Assembly: GCF_004634215.1 (NCBI RefSeq)
Contig: NZ_SMMH01000069.1
Location: 1-6,187 of the forward strand
Direction: 5' to 3'
DNA: 6,187 nt
DNA from: Deinococcus fonticola
Lineage (GTDB): Bacteria; Deinococcota; Deinococci; Deinococcales; Deinococcaceae
In this document: positions 1-4,871 of the stretch, one piece after another
How positions within the stretch are numbered: the first letter of the stretch is position 1
Layout: every line of letters starts with the position of its first letter
Notes under the pieces: generated by a model
Seen by the model: the letters and a program-made list of their open reading frames with translations, nothing else
What the model was told of the DNA's origin: nothing
Database searches by the model: none
Translations under genes and position numbers: made by a program

Positions 1-36
1 GAGCTTGAATTCGCGGCTGTGTAGTCGTCCGGGCAT
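1..36 (-). CDS. IS3-family transposase OrfA, N-terminal fragment (runs off window)
   Basis: The minus-strand frame starts with ATG at 36-34 and reads MPGRLHSREFKL before leaving the window. A basic start followed by (S/T)xEFKL is typical of the N-terminal helix-turn-helix of IS3-family OrfA proteins, which bind the IS ends and are usually fused to OrfB by programmed frameshifting. A good Shine-Dalgarno, GGAGGG on the minus strand (plus 46-51), sits 9 bases upstream. Only 12 residues are visible, so the family call rests mainly on the adjacent terminal repeat. An upstream minus-strand ATG (plus 51-53) is out of frame and was not used. Confidence 0.65.
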   Translation of the reverse strand, partial: MPGRLHSREFKL

Positions 37-87
37 GGTCGGTCTCCCTCCATCTGTTGATCAGCCTACGGGCTGACCGGGGCGACA

Positions 88-125
88 TGCCTTGCTCCTC
101 TGTCCGCGTTTTGGGGTTCACTCCA
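88..125 (-). repeat. IS terminal inverted repeat (left end)
   Basis: Reading from 125 leftwards on the minus strand, the first 38 bases align without gaps to the 38 bases from 6063 on the plus strand. They differ at 9 positions. Both begin TGGA and share ACCC and GCGGACAG blocks. The terminal TG is usual for IS3-family ends. The transposase start lies inside the element, as expected for the left end. Confidence 0.75.
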
Positions 126-318
126 GAGGGAGCTCGGTGTTGCGTTCAGCTGGGAGTACGGAGACCTCAGCCCCTGGGAACACGGGGGCTCTCACAAAGC
201 CTGACTTTTCCCGACGAGTCCTGAAGATCGAAAGTGTAGGAAAGCACCCCAATACATAGACCAGCACGCGCGGAATACAGCACTTTGTATTCTGCGCTTC
301 TTTTGGGGGTTTTTCACT
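126..318. other. Gene-free spacer between IS end and first operon
   Basis: No convincing gene is seen on either strand. A minus-strand open frame crosses it (118-483), but it runs antisense to the gene at 319, ends inside the IS terminal repeat and has no recognisable motif. The main content is the hairpin at 268-297. No good sigma-70-type promoter for the operon was found, so the native promoter may lie in sequence displaced by the IS or may be of an unfamiliar type. Confidence 0.5.
268..304 (+). promoter_or_regulatory. Strong hairpin with T-rich tail just upstream of the 319 gene (terminator/attenuator or operator)
   Basis: Arms 268-279 (GCGCGGAATACA) and 286-297 (TGTATTCTGCGC) form a 12-bp stem with one G-T pair and a 6-base loop, GCACTT. 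The inner GAATACA/TGTATTC halves are perfect. The tail TTCTTTT follows at once. The shape fits an intrinsic terminator of a gene that used to lie upstream, or an attenuator for the operon beginning 15 bases later. The inner palindrome could also be a repressor site. The T-tract is interrupted by one C, so termination may be weak. Confidence 0.5.
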
Positions 319-603
319 ATGAACAATCGACAAGAGCGCATGATTCGCAAGCGCCTGGCAGATCAATTGTGCTTTACGCAAAGCGGCTCGACCGAGCTTG
401 CATTGCAGGAATGCACCTTTGAACAGACCATTGTCACGGCGTTGGGAGCCGAGCGGAGCGGCGAGTTGCTGAGCAGTATCCATGCAGTGAAGTCACCACT
501 CACTGATGAGGAGCGTTTGATCTTACTAGAGATTGCGCGCGAGATGCTGAACGGCGCACTTGAGGCAAGCGGGCGCTGGCGCGTGGTTGGGGTGGTTGGG
601 TGA
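319..603 (+). CDS. Unknown small protein, first gene of a three-gene operon
   Basis: 94 residues. I do not recognise a family. The protein is mostly helical in character, with a basic start (MNNRQERMIRKRLADQ) and an acidic middle (LTDEERLILLEIAREML), and has no signal peptide or membrane segment. The ATG start is supported by GGGGGT at 305-310, eight bases upstream, the same wobble-type Shine-Dalgarno used by other genes in the window. The stop TGA at 601-603 overlaps the GTG start of the next gene at 600, so the two are probably translationally coupled. The base composition is less GC-rich than that of the integrase region. Its existence as a gene is fairly safe because of the overlaps; its function is unknown. 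Confidence 0.65.
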   Translation: MNNRQERMIRKRLADQLCFTQSGSTELALQECTFEQTIVTALGAERSGELLSSIHAVKSPLTDEERLILLEIAREMLNGALEASGRWRVVGVVG

Positions 604-1082
604 GTGTGGTCTCGCAACGGGTGTTTGTAGACGCGCTGAAGATCACGTCGCCTGGGGAGTTGACGGTGAAGCTGCTTCGAGAGCGGATGAGCGGGGAGGT
701 TGCGAGAGGGGCGGTGCTTGCCGCTGAGTGGTACCAAGAGCGCGGCGTCGACCCGAACGAGCTGTTGCAGGTGGTGGCTTTCGGGGTGCCTGTCTGGCTG
801 CACCAGATCGGACCGGTTGCGGTGCATTGGGTCAGACCGCAGGGGTATGGGGCGGTCTGGCTGCCGCCTGAAGGGCTGGACGTGTGGCCGTGGATGCGTG
901 CGCTGCAATCTCTCCAGGCGGTCGAGCACCTCTGGCCGGGGAGCGTCAGGGGCTGGCTGAGACAGGGTGATGAGCTCACAGGGCGTCAGGCAGGCATGAC
1001 CAGGCTCGCCTGGGCGCGCGGACAAGAGGCAGACCCGCTGGCTGAGGCTTTTTGGCGACTGGGACGGAAGCATGCGCACTGA
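600..1082 (+). CDS. Unknown protein, second gene of the operon
   Basis: 160 residues, family not recognised. Translation probably begins at GTG 600, which overlaps the preceding stop, after a G-rich stretch (585-600) able to act as a ribosome binding site. Another in-frame GTG at 606 is possible. Tryptophans are frequent (for example WYQERG, VWLHQ, VWPWMRAL), and the sequence looks like a soluble mixed alpha/beta protein without transmembrane segments or obvious catalytic motifs. Its TGA at 1080-1082 lies inside the next gene, whose ATG is at 1072. Three overlapping genes of unknown function suggest a small functional module, possibly phage- or island-encoded; this is inference only. Confidence 0.7.
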   Translation: MSVVSQRVFVDALKITSPGELTVKLLRERMSGEVARGAVLAAEWYQERGVDPNELLQVVAFGVPVWLHQIGPVAVHWVRPQGYGAVWLPPEGLDVWPWMRALQSLQAVEHLWPGSVRGWLRQGDELTGRQAGMTRLAWARGQEADPLAEAFWRLGRKHAH

Positions 1083-1413
1083 TCAGATCATGCGGGTGGT
1101 GATGTCCGCGCCCGATCCGCACCGAGGGCGGCTGTTGCTTCAGATCGCAGTGGGCGCGACGAGGAGCGCTGGGCCCATGTTCCCAGGGGTTGAGCTGGAG
1201 TTGCCGCCGGGGACGCTGGTCGTGCGCGAGTCGACCGGGCTACCGGAGTTCTGGGGGCCCAGGTTCTCTCTTCATGTGATGCAAGACCTGCACAGGGGGC
1301 GCAGCTATGGGGTGCTGGTCGCATACCACAACGGGCTGGTTGAGCAGGTTGATGCGGGAGATGAGCCGCTGCGCTTGTTCTGGCAGAACCTGATGTTGCT
1401 GCTGAATCGGTGA
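1072..1413 (+). CDS. Unknown protein, third gene of the operon
   Basis: 113 residues, family not recognised. The ATG at 1072 overlaps the end of the upstream gene by 11 bases. An in-frame ATG at 1090 is an alternative, but the overlap and the purine-rich GGGACGGAAG just upstream favour 1072. The sequence alternates hydrophobic and charged residues (GRLLLQIAVGA, LELPPGTLVV, YGVLVAYHNG) and looks like a small beta-rich soluble domain. The FWGPRFSLHVMQDL stretch is distinctive and would be a good search probe. No cysteines, signal peptide or membrane helix were seen. It is the last gene of the operon. No terminator follows it, only the GTGATATCAC palindrome. Confidence 0.65.
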   Translation: MRTDQIMRVVMSAPDPHRGRLLLQIAVGATRSAGPMFPGVELELPPGTLVVRESTGLPEFWGPRFSLHVMQDLHRGRSYGVLVAYHNGLVEQVDAGDEPLRLFWQNLMLLLNR

Positions 1414-1419
1414 TATCAC
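1410..1419. promoter_or_regulatory. Perfect 10-bp palindrome GTGATATCAC
   Basis: GTGATATCAC spans the stop codon of the preceding gene and lies 21 bases before a candidate -35 element at 1441. Its core TGATATCA recurs at 3683-3690 in the intergenic region before the tRNA. A shared operator is possible but rests only on these two sites. Confidence 0.25.
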
Positions 1420-1440
1420 TGTCTGGGACGGCAAAAACAC

Positions 1441-1469
1441 TTGCATCACAAGCTTGAGTCGTGTACACT
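1441..1469 (+). promoter_or_regulatory. Candidate promoter for the second operon
   Basis: TTGCAT (1441-1446) and TACACT (1464-1469) are spaced by 17 bases, the ideal sigma-70 spacing. The -35 matches consensus at three positions and the -10 at four. Transcription would start near 1476, leaving a leader of about 90 bases before the ATG at 1565. That leader contains an eight-codon reading frame (1476-1502) and a CCGAAG-C-CTTCGG dyad at 1543-1555. The elements are moderate, so this is a candidate only. Confidence 0.35.
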
Positions 1470-1564
1470 GTTGCCATGGATCTGAGCGGCGAACATAGCT
1501 AGGACTGAAGAGTCAAGACGGCCGTTGCCGCGGCTAGATTGTCCGAAGCCTTCGGGGTGCAGAG

Positions 1565-1852
1565 ATGCCCGAAGGTACGAAGAAAGCAAGCAGTAGTCCC
1601 GAGATCGCCGCAGACATCGCCTTTGCCCGCGAGTGCCTGGAGCAGTTCTGCGCTACCCGCACGAATATCGGGTTCGCTGCCGCCAGGAAGCAACTCAAGG
1701 GTGCTGACCTGCCGCGCCTCGCCGCCGGTCTGGCTGCGATGGTGGGCAGACCCGAAGTCGACGATCAGCGGGTCGGCATCGAAGACCTTGGCGTGAGCGT
1801 CGGCGGCCAGGAAGGCGGGCGCTACGCGGTGTTCCTGCACGGCAACTGCTGA
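1565..1852 (+). CDS. Unknown small protein, possibly truncated by an in-frame TGA
   Basis: 95 residues from ATG 1565 to TGA 1850-1852; family not recognised. GGGGTG at 1554-1559 is a plausible ribosome binding site, like the GGGGGTG before the next two genes. The N-terminus is lysine/serine-rich (MPEGTKKASSS), then a helical region with a cysteine (AFARECLEQFCATR), and the C-terminal part looks like beta strands (VSVGGQEGGRYAVFLHGNC). The protein stops abruptly after HGNC, but the same frame continues for 28 more sense codons and ends in an ATGA overlap with the next gene. The ancestral protein was therefore probably about 124 residues. Whether this copy is a truncated but working gene, a recent pseudogene or a read-through gene is open. 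Confidence 0.6.
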   Translation: MPEGTKKASSSPEIAADIAFARECLEQFCATRTNIGFAAARKQLKGADLPRLAAGLAAMVGRPEVDDQRVGIEDLGVSVGGQEGGRYAVFLHGNC

Positions 1853-1939
1853 TCCACGCACCGCACTTTCGTCACGGTGGCCAACTGGCAGCCCATCCCT
1901 GAGCGGCTGGCGCGCGAAGTCTTCGGGGGTGCGCAATGA
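1853..1939 (+). other. In-frame coding continuation after the TGA at 1850 (lost C-terminus or read-through extension)
   Basis: In the same frame as the 1565 gene, this reads STHRTFVTVANW, then QPIPERLAREVFGGAQ, then TGA at 1937-1939. That stop overlaps the ATG at 1936, exactly like the other junctions of this operon. The last bases (1925-1941) are identical over 17 positions to the junction at 2719-2735, where a real gene ends in GGAQ-stop. This strongly suggests the gene originally ended at 1939. A single change (TGG to TGA, or CGA to TGA) would explain the internal stop. I saw only a weak 5-bp hairpin after the TGA, so a selenocysteine signal is not supported. Confidence 0.55.
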
Positions 1940-2733
1940 GCGAGGAGCGCACCTACAAGCTGGGGGAAGCCGCGAGGTTGATCGGCTATAAGGACGGCTA
2001 CATGCGTAGTCGCGCCAGTAGTCGCGCCTTCCCGACCGTCAAGGTCGACGGTCGTCTGCATGTGACTGAGAGCACGCTGAAGATGCTCAAGCACATCCGC
2101 AGCGGCGAGATTCCCGAAGAACGCCTCGTCGACATGGCGGCGGCGGCGCGGATCTTTGGGAGAAAGCGCAAACACATGGACGCTTGGCTCCAGGCCAGAG
2201 GCGTGAAGACTGTGCTCAGGTACGGTCTGCGCTGGGTCAAGCGCGACGACCTCGAGATCGATCTCGTGCCGCGCGGCACAGCGCCGGACGGGTACGTGAC
2301 TCTCAAGGAGGTGATGGATGCCACCGGGTTCAGCCGCAGCACCATCCGAATGCGCATGGACGCAGGGGACCTTCCGTATACCATCTGGCTTCACAAAGCA
2401 ATCTTCCGCGTTGAGGATCTTGAGGCGTTCAAGAAGACCTACGCCAAGAGGTATGCCAAGCTGCGGAATGCCCACAGGGTGACCACAGAGGTCGAGCTGT
2501 CCGATCTGGATCGAAAGATCGCTGCTGGCGAGATGATCAGCATGCCGCAGGTGCTGGCGATGACCGGAGGCGATCGCTCAAACATCTACGTGTTCCTGAA
2601 GCGGAACGGCGCGCACATGGTGGTGCGCAGTGTTGGGGGCCGCAGCACGCTGTATGTGGCCGCCGAGGACGCCAGGGCGCTGGCGGAGAAGCGCGCGGCC
2701 AGAAGGGCTCGTGGGAATGGGGGTGCGCAATGA
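1936..2733 (+). CDS. DNA-binding protein with four excisionase-like helix-turn-helix modules
   Basis: 265 residues. Four segments have the layout of a MerR/excisionase-type winged helix-turn-helix: a (Y/V)xLxEAA-like first helix, a G, a recognition helix rich in R/S, then a strand with a basic residue and a following DLE/ED helix. They lie at about 7-52 (YKLGEAARLIGYKDGYMRSR), 64-109 (VDMAAAARIFGRKRKHMDAW), 120-166 (YVTLKEVMDATGFSRSTIRM) and 200-251 (MISMPQVLAMTGGDRSNIYV). The third is the clearest. The tail is basic and alanine-rich (EKRAARRARGNGG). Single-module relatives act as recombination directionality factors or small regulators; a tandem of four suggests binding of an extended or repeated DNA site. 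The start is set by GGGGGTG at 1925-1931 and the overlap with the preceding frame. The stop overlaps the HNH gene (ATGA). A 12-bp tandem duplication lies inside module 1. Excisionase, repressor or phage packaging/replication roles cannot be told apart. Confidence 0.75.
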   Translation: MSEERTYKLGEAARLIGYKDGYMRSRASSRAFPTVKVDGRLHVTESTLKMLKHIRSGEIPEERLVDMAAAARIFGRKRKHMDAWLQARGVKTVLRYGLRWVKRDDLEIDLVPRGTAPDGYVTLKEVMDATGFSRSTIRMRMDAGDLPYTIWLHKAIFRVEDLEAFKKTYAKRYAKLRNAHRVTTEVELSDLDRKIAAGEMISMPQVLAMTGGDRSNIYVFLKRNGAHMVVRSVGGRSTLYVAAEDARALAEKRAARRARGNGGAQ

Positions 2734-3326
2734 GCCCGCACCGCAAGAAGGTTGAGTGCGTCGAAGACCTCCCTGACCCGGCCGGGTTCCGCGCGCAGTT
2801 CGACGCCCGCGTGGATCGCAGTGGCGGCCCGGACGCCTGCTGGCCGTGGACGGGACGGCTGAATGAGTTTGGCTATGGCCGCGTCGACATCAAGCACCAC
2901 GACGGCACGCGCAGCGGATACCTGACGCACAGGATTGCTTTCATGCTTGAGCACGGCGCGATGCCGCCTCACCCGCTGGTGGTCCGGCACAGCTGTATCG
3001 CCAGCCGCAATTGCTGCAATCCCCGGCACCTGCTGTCCGGCACCCAGGCAGAGAACATGCGGGATCGCCAGCGGCAGGGACGCACCGCGAGCAAGAGTGG
3101 CGAGCTCAACCCCCGGGCGCGCGTCAATGCCAGGCAGGTGGTGCTGATTCGCGCTGCGCATGCTGCTGGCGCTCAGCAGAAAGACCTAGCCGGGCAGTAC
3201 GGAATCGCTGAGGCGACCATCTGGCGTATCGTCCACGGCCTGCGCTGGCCGAAAGTGCCGATGCCCGGCGTGATCGGCTGGGACGAGGCGCTGGCTGCGG
3301 CGCGAGCAGGGGAGGTGGCGGCATGA
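2730..3326 (+). CDS. HNH endonuclease with C-terminal helix-turn-helix (phage/homing type)
   Basis: 198 residues. The N-terminal part carries CWPWTGRLNEFGYGRV (37-51), the usual lead-in of phage-type HNH_3 nucleases. The catalytic core follows: VVRHSC (H87), RNCCNPRHLLSGTQAENM with N97 and H100. Cysteines 89, 95 and 96 are placed like the structural metal ligands of this group. H87 is the likely general base and H100 a metal ligand, so the enzyme looks intact and should nick or cut DNA. Residues 133-172 form a second domain (QKDLAGQYGIAEATIWRIVHG), a helix-turn-helix probably giving target specificity. The ATGA overlap with the upstream gene places it in the same operon. Free-standing HNH genes of this kind are typical of phages and act as homing or packaging-related endonucleases; which applies here is unknown. 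Confidence 0.9.
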   Translation: MSPHRKKVECVEDLPDPAGFRAQFDARVDRSGGPDACWPWTGRLNEFGYGRVDIKHHDGTRSGYLTHRIAFMLEHGAMPPHPLVVRHSCIASRNCCNPRHLLSGTQAENMRDRQRQGRTASKSGELNPRARVNARQVVLIRAAHAAGAQQKDLAGQYGIAEATIWRIVHGLRWPKVPMPGVIGWDEALAAARAGEVAA

Positions 3327-3643
3327 TCAGTGATGGATTGGCTATGGAGATGCTGGAGGCACAGGACGCGATGCTGAGTGGGGCGCTGGAGGCGGTGGCG
3401 CAGATGGCAGACCCGCGCCTCGTCCCGGAATCGATCCACGAGGAGCTGGTGGAGAACGTGATCTATACGTGCGTCGAGTCCAGGCATGGCCACGACACTG
3501 CGCTGGAGCTGGTCAGAGCGGTGATTCGGGCTGCCACGTTCGGCATGGGCGACGTGGACGACGAGTTCTACTGGGAGCTGAGGGAGCAGGTAGCTCACTT
3601 CCTGTCTGAGCGCTTCGGGATCCCCAGGCACGACTCCAACTGA
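3323..3643 (+). CDS. Unknown small acidic protein, last gene of the HNH operon
   Basis: 106 residues, family not recognised. The start is well supported: GGGGAGGTG at 3309-3317 is the best Shine-Dalgarno in the operon, five bases from the ATG, and the ATG overlaps the HNH stop (ATGA). The protein is strongly acidic and apparently all-helical (AMEMLEAQDAMLSGALEAVAQM, ESIHEELVENVIYTCV, DDEFYWELREQVAHFLSERF, each well below full-protein length). No signal peptide or membrane segment was seen. Acidic charge and co-transcription with two DNA-binding proteins would fit a regulator or inhibitor of those proteins, but this is speculation. Confidence 0.7.
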   Translation: MISDGLAMEMLEAQDAMLSGALEAVAQMADPRLVPESIHEELVENVIYTCVESRHGHDTALELVRAVIRAATFGMGDVDDEFYWELREQVAHFLSERFGIPRHDSN

Positions 3644-3671
3644 CAGCACTACATACTTTGAGAATCGTTTG

Positions 3672-3702
3672 CTCTCTCCGCTTGATATCATTGCGGGGAG
3701 AG
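3672..3702. repeat. Dyad symmetry enclosing the tRNA promoter -35 element
   Basis: CTCTCTCCGC (3672-3681) and GCGGGGAGAG (3693-3702) form a 10-bp inverted repeat with one G-T pair around an 11-base centre, TTGATATCATT. The centre contains the perfect palindrome TGATATCA and the candidate -35 hexamer of the next promoter. No T-run follows, so it is not a normal terminator. A regulatory binding site or a hairpin ending the upstream mRNA is possible. Confidence 0.4.
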
Positions 3703-3711
3703 TGCTACTAT
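3682..3711 (+). promoter_or_regulatory. Candidate sigma-70-type promoter for the tRNA gene
   Basis: TTGATA (3682-3687, five of six consensus matches) and TACTAT (3706-3711, four of six) are separated by 18 bases. Transcription would begin near 3718, about 60 bases before the mature tRNA. The -35 lies in the centre of a dyad, which may mean control by a bound protein. Confidence 0.55.
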
Positions 3712-3777
3712 CTCTCGGCACCGGGCAGGATTGTGCCCGTGCATGGGCAAAAATGCTCTGCTGGAACCATACAATGC

Positions 3778-3854
<77 letters not shown>

Positions 3855-3859
3855 AAGCT

Positions 3860-3898
3860 CCCGGGCATCACGCCGCATGCGTGGTGCCCGGGTTTTTT
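3860..3898 (+). terminator. Intrinsic terminator of the tRNA transcript
   Basis: Arms 3860-3873 and 3879-3892 form a 14-bp stem with one G-T pair, a 5-base loop CGCAT, and six T residues at 3893-3898. It starts five bases after the CCA end and should end the tRNA transcript cleanly, separating it from the integrase. Its left arm shares CCGGGCATC with the 3' end of the tRNA. Confidence 0.9.
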
Positions 3899-3922
3899 CG
3901 GCTTCATGCCCCCGCCCGGTGC

Positions 3923-3934
3923 ACCTGATCAGGT
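3923..3934. promoter_or_regulatory. 12-bp palindrome in the integrase leader
   Basis: ACCTGATCAGGT is a perfect palindrome, followed immediately by a second ACCTGA. It lies between the tRNA terminator and the integrase start, where an integrase operator could be. One such palindrome is expected by chance in a window of this size, so support is weak. Confidence 0.2.
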
Positions 3935-3974
3935 ACCTGACTGGCCTCCTGGTCGTGTGCTGCGGGAGGATGAC

Positions 3975-4871
3975 ATGTTGACGGTTGACAGGCTGCACGC
4001 GATGCACGTGCGGCACCTGCGGGCCATGCGCAGGTCTGAGCACACGATCCGGTTCTACGCGGTGGCCGCTCGCAAGTTCGGGGCGTGGTTGGCAGAGCAG
4101 GACAAGGACGACCTCACGGCCCTGGCGAGGGCCGACATCTCAGAGTTCCAGCTGTGGCTGCGGGAGGGCGGGCTGGCCCCCGGGGGTGAGCACGCCATCC
4201 TGCGCGGGGTGCGGGGGCTTCTGAGGTTCGGGGTTGAGGAGGAGCTGCTCCGGGGGGACGTGTTCAAGCGCGTGAAGTTGCCCCGCCTGCCTGACGACCC
4301 GCCGCCCGCCGCTCAGCCGTATGAGGTCGCCGAGCTGCTGCGGGTGGCGCGTGAGGGGCCGCACCCGCTGCGGGACCGCGCGATGGTCATGCTTGCGTAC
4401 GACACGGGCCTGCGTGCGTCTGAGCTCGTTGCCTTGACGGTGCGGGACGTTGACCTGACCCGGGGGCTGGTGACGGTGCAGCGCGGCAAGGGAGGCAAGC
4501 CGCGCACGGTGCCGTTCGGGGTGCGGTCTGGCCAGGCGGTGAACCGCTACATGGGCCGGGAGCGGCGTCCGATCAGAGAGGACGTAGACACTCTGTTCCT
4601 GAGCCACGTCGGCATGCCCATGACCCCAGGCGGCCTGACGCAGCTGCTTGAGCGGCTCGCGGCAGCGGCCGGGCTGCCAAGAGCGAACGTCGCCCCGCAT
4701 GCGTTGCGCCGGGGGTTCGCGGTCGAGGTGCTGAGGCGTGGGACTGATGTGTTCGCGCTGCAGCAGATGCTCGGGCACAGCACCCTGGAGATGAGCCGGA
4801 GGTACGTTCGGTACCTGCCTAACGATCTTCAGCGGCAACACGTTACGGCGAGCCCGGGGGATCACCTGTGA
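3975..4871 (+). CDS. Tyrosine recombinase/integrase, XerC/D-like size
   Basis: 298 residues from ATG 3975, chosen because GGGAGG (3964-3969) lies five bases upstream; a longer frame from 3906 has no such site and adds a proline-rich stretch overlapping the leader. Residues 1-100 form the SAM-like core-binding domain (HTIRFYAVAARKFGAWLAEQ). The catalytic domain follows with all key residues: R147 (DTGLRASEL), K172 (RGKGGKPR), H242 and R245 (PHALRRGFA), H268 (LGHSTLEMS) and the nucleophile Y277 (RRYVRYLP), correctly nine residues after H268. The enzyme should cut and rejoin DNA through a 3'-phosphotyrosine. Position right after a tRNA on the same strand favours an island or phage integrase using that tRNA, over a housekeeping XerC/D, but sequence alone does not exclude the latter. 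Its stop overlaps the next gene (GTGA). The region is more GC-rich than the flanks. Confidence 0.93.
   Translation: MLTVDRLHAMHVRHLRAMRRSEHTIRFYAVAARKFGAWLAEQDKDDLTALARADISEFQLWLREGGLAPGGEHAILRGVRGLLRFGVEEELLRGDVFKRVKLPRLPDDPPPAAQPYEVAELLRVAREGPHPLRDRAMVMLAYDTGLRASELVALTVRDVDLTRGLVTVQRGKGGKPRTVPFGVRSGQAVNRYMGRERRPIREDVDTLFLSHVGMPMTPGGLTQLLERLAAAAGLPRANVAPHALRRGFAVEVLRRGTDVFALQQMLGHSTLEMSRRYVRYLPNDLQRQHVTASPGDHL

Larger units (their letters stand above)
1..125 (-). mobile_element. IS3-family insertion sequence, left (5') end, partial
   Basis: Read on the minus strand, this stretch has an IS terminal sequence beginning TGGAGTGAACCCC at 125, then a short leader, a ribosome binding site and the start of an OrfA-like reading frame running off the window. 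The terminal sequence matches the IS end at 6063 at 29 of 38 positions, including GCGGACAG, which supports a true IS terminus. In IS3 elements the left repeat lies just upstream of orfA, as here. The outer boundary at 125 is set by alignment to the other end and could be off by a few bases. The target-site duplication cannot be checked because the far end lies outside the window. Confidence 0.75.

Noticed and set aside
118..483. 121-residue minus-strand open frame
   Set aside because: It is antisense to the better supported gene at 319, ends inside the IS terminal repeat, and has no ribosome binding site context or family motif.
363..1079. 238-residue minus-strand open frame
   Set aside because: It is antisense to the 319-1082 genes, with a basic, proline- and arginine-rich composition typical of shadow frames in GC-rich DNA.
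1850..1890. Selenocysteine insertion at the TGA
   Set aside because: Only a weak 5-bp hairpin (CACCG/CGGTG) follows. There is no convincing SECIS and no known selenoprotein motif; a nonsense change is simpler.
1822..2475. 217-residue minus-strand open frame
   Set aside because: It lies opposite the helix-turn-helix gene, whose modules and ATGA junctions are clear; the antisense frame shows no motif.
3906..3974. Longer integrase N-terminus starting at 3906
   Set aside because: It adds a proline-rich stretch with no ribosome binding site, whereas ATG 3975 has GGGAGG five bases upstream and gives the usual family length.
4140..4865. 241-residue minus-strand open frame
   Set aside because: It mirrors the integrase gene, which carries all catalytic residues; the antisense product is a histidine/proline/arginine-rich shadow.
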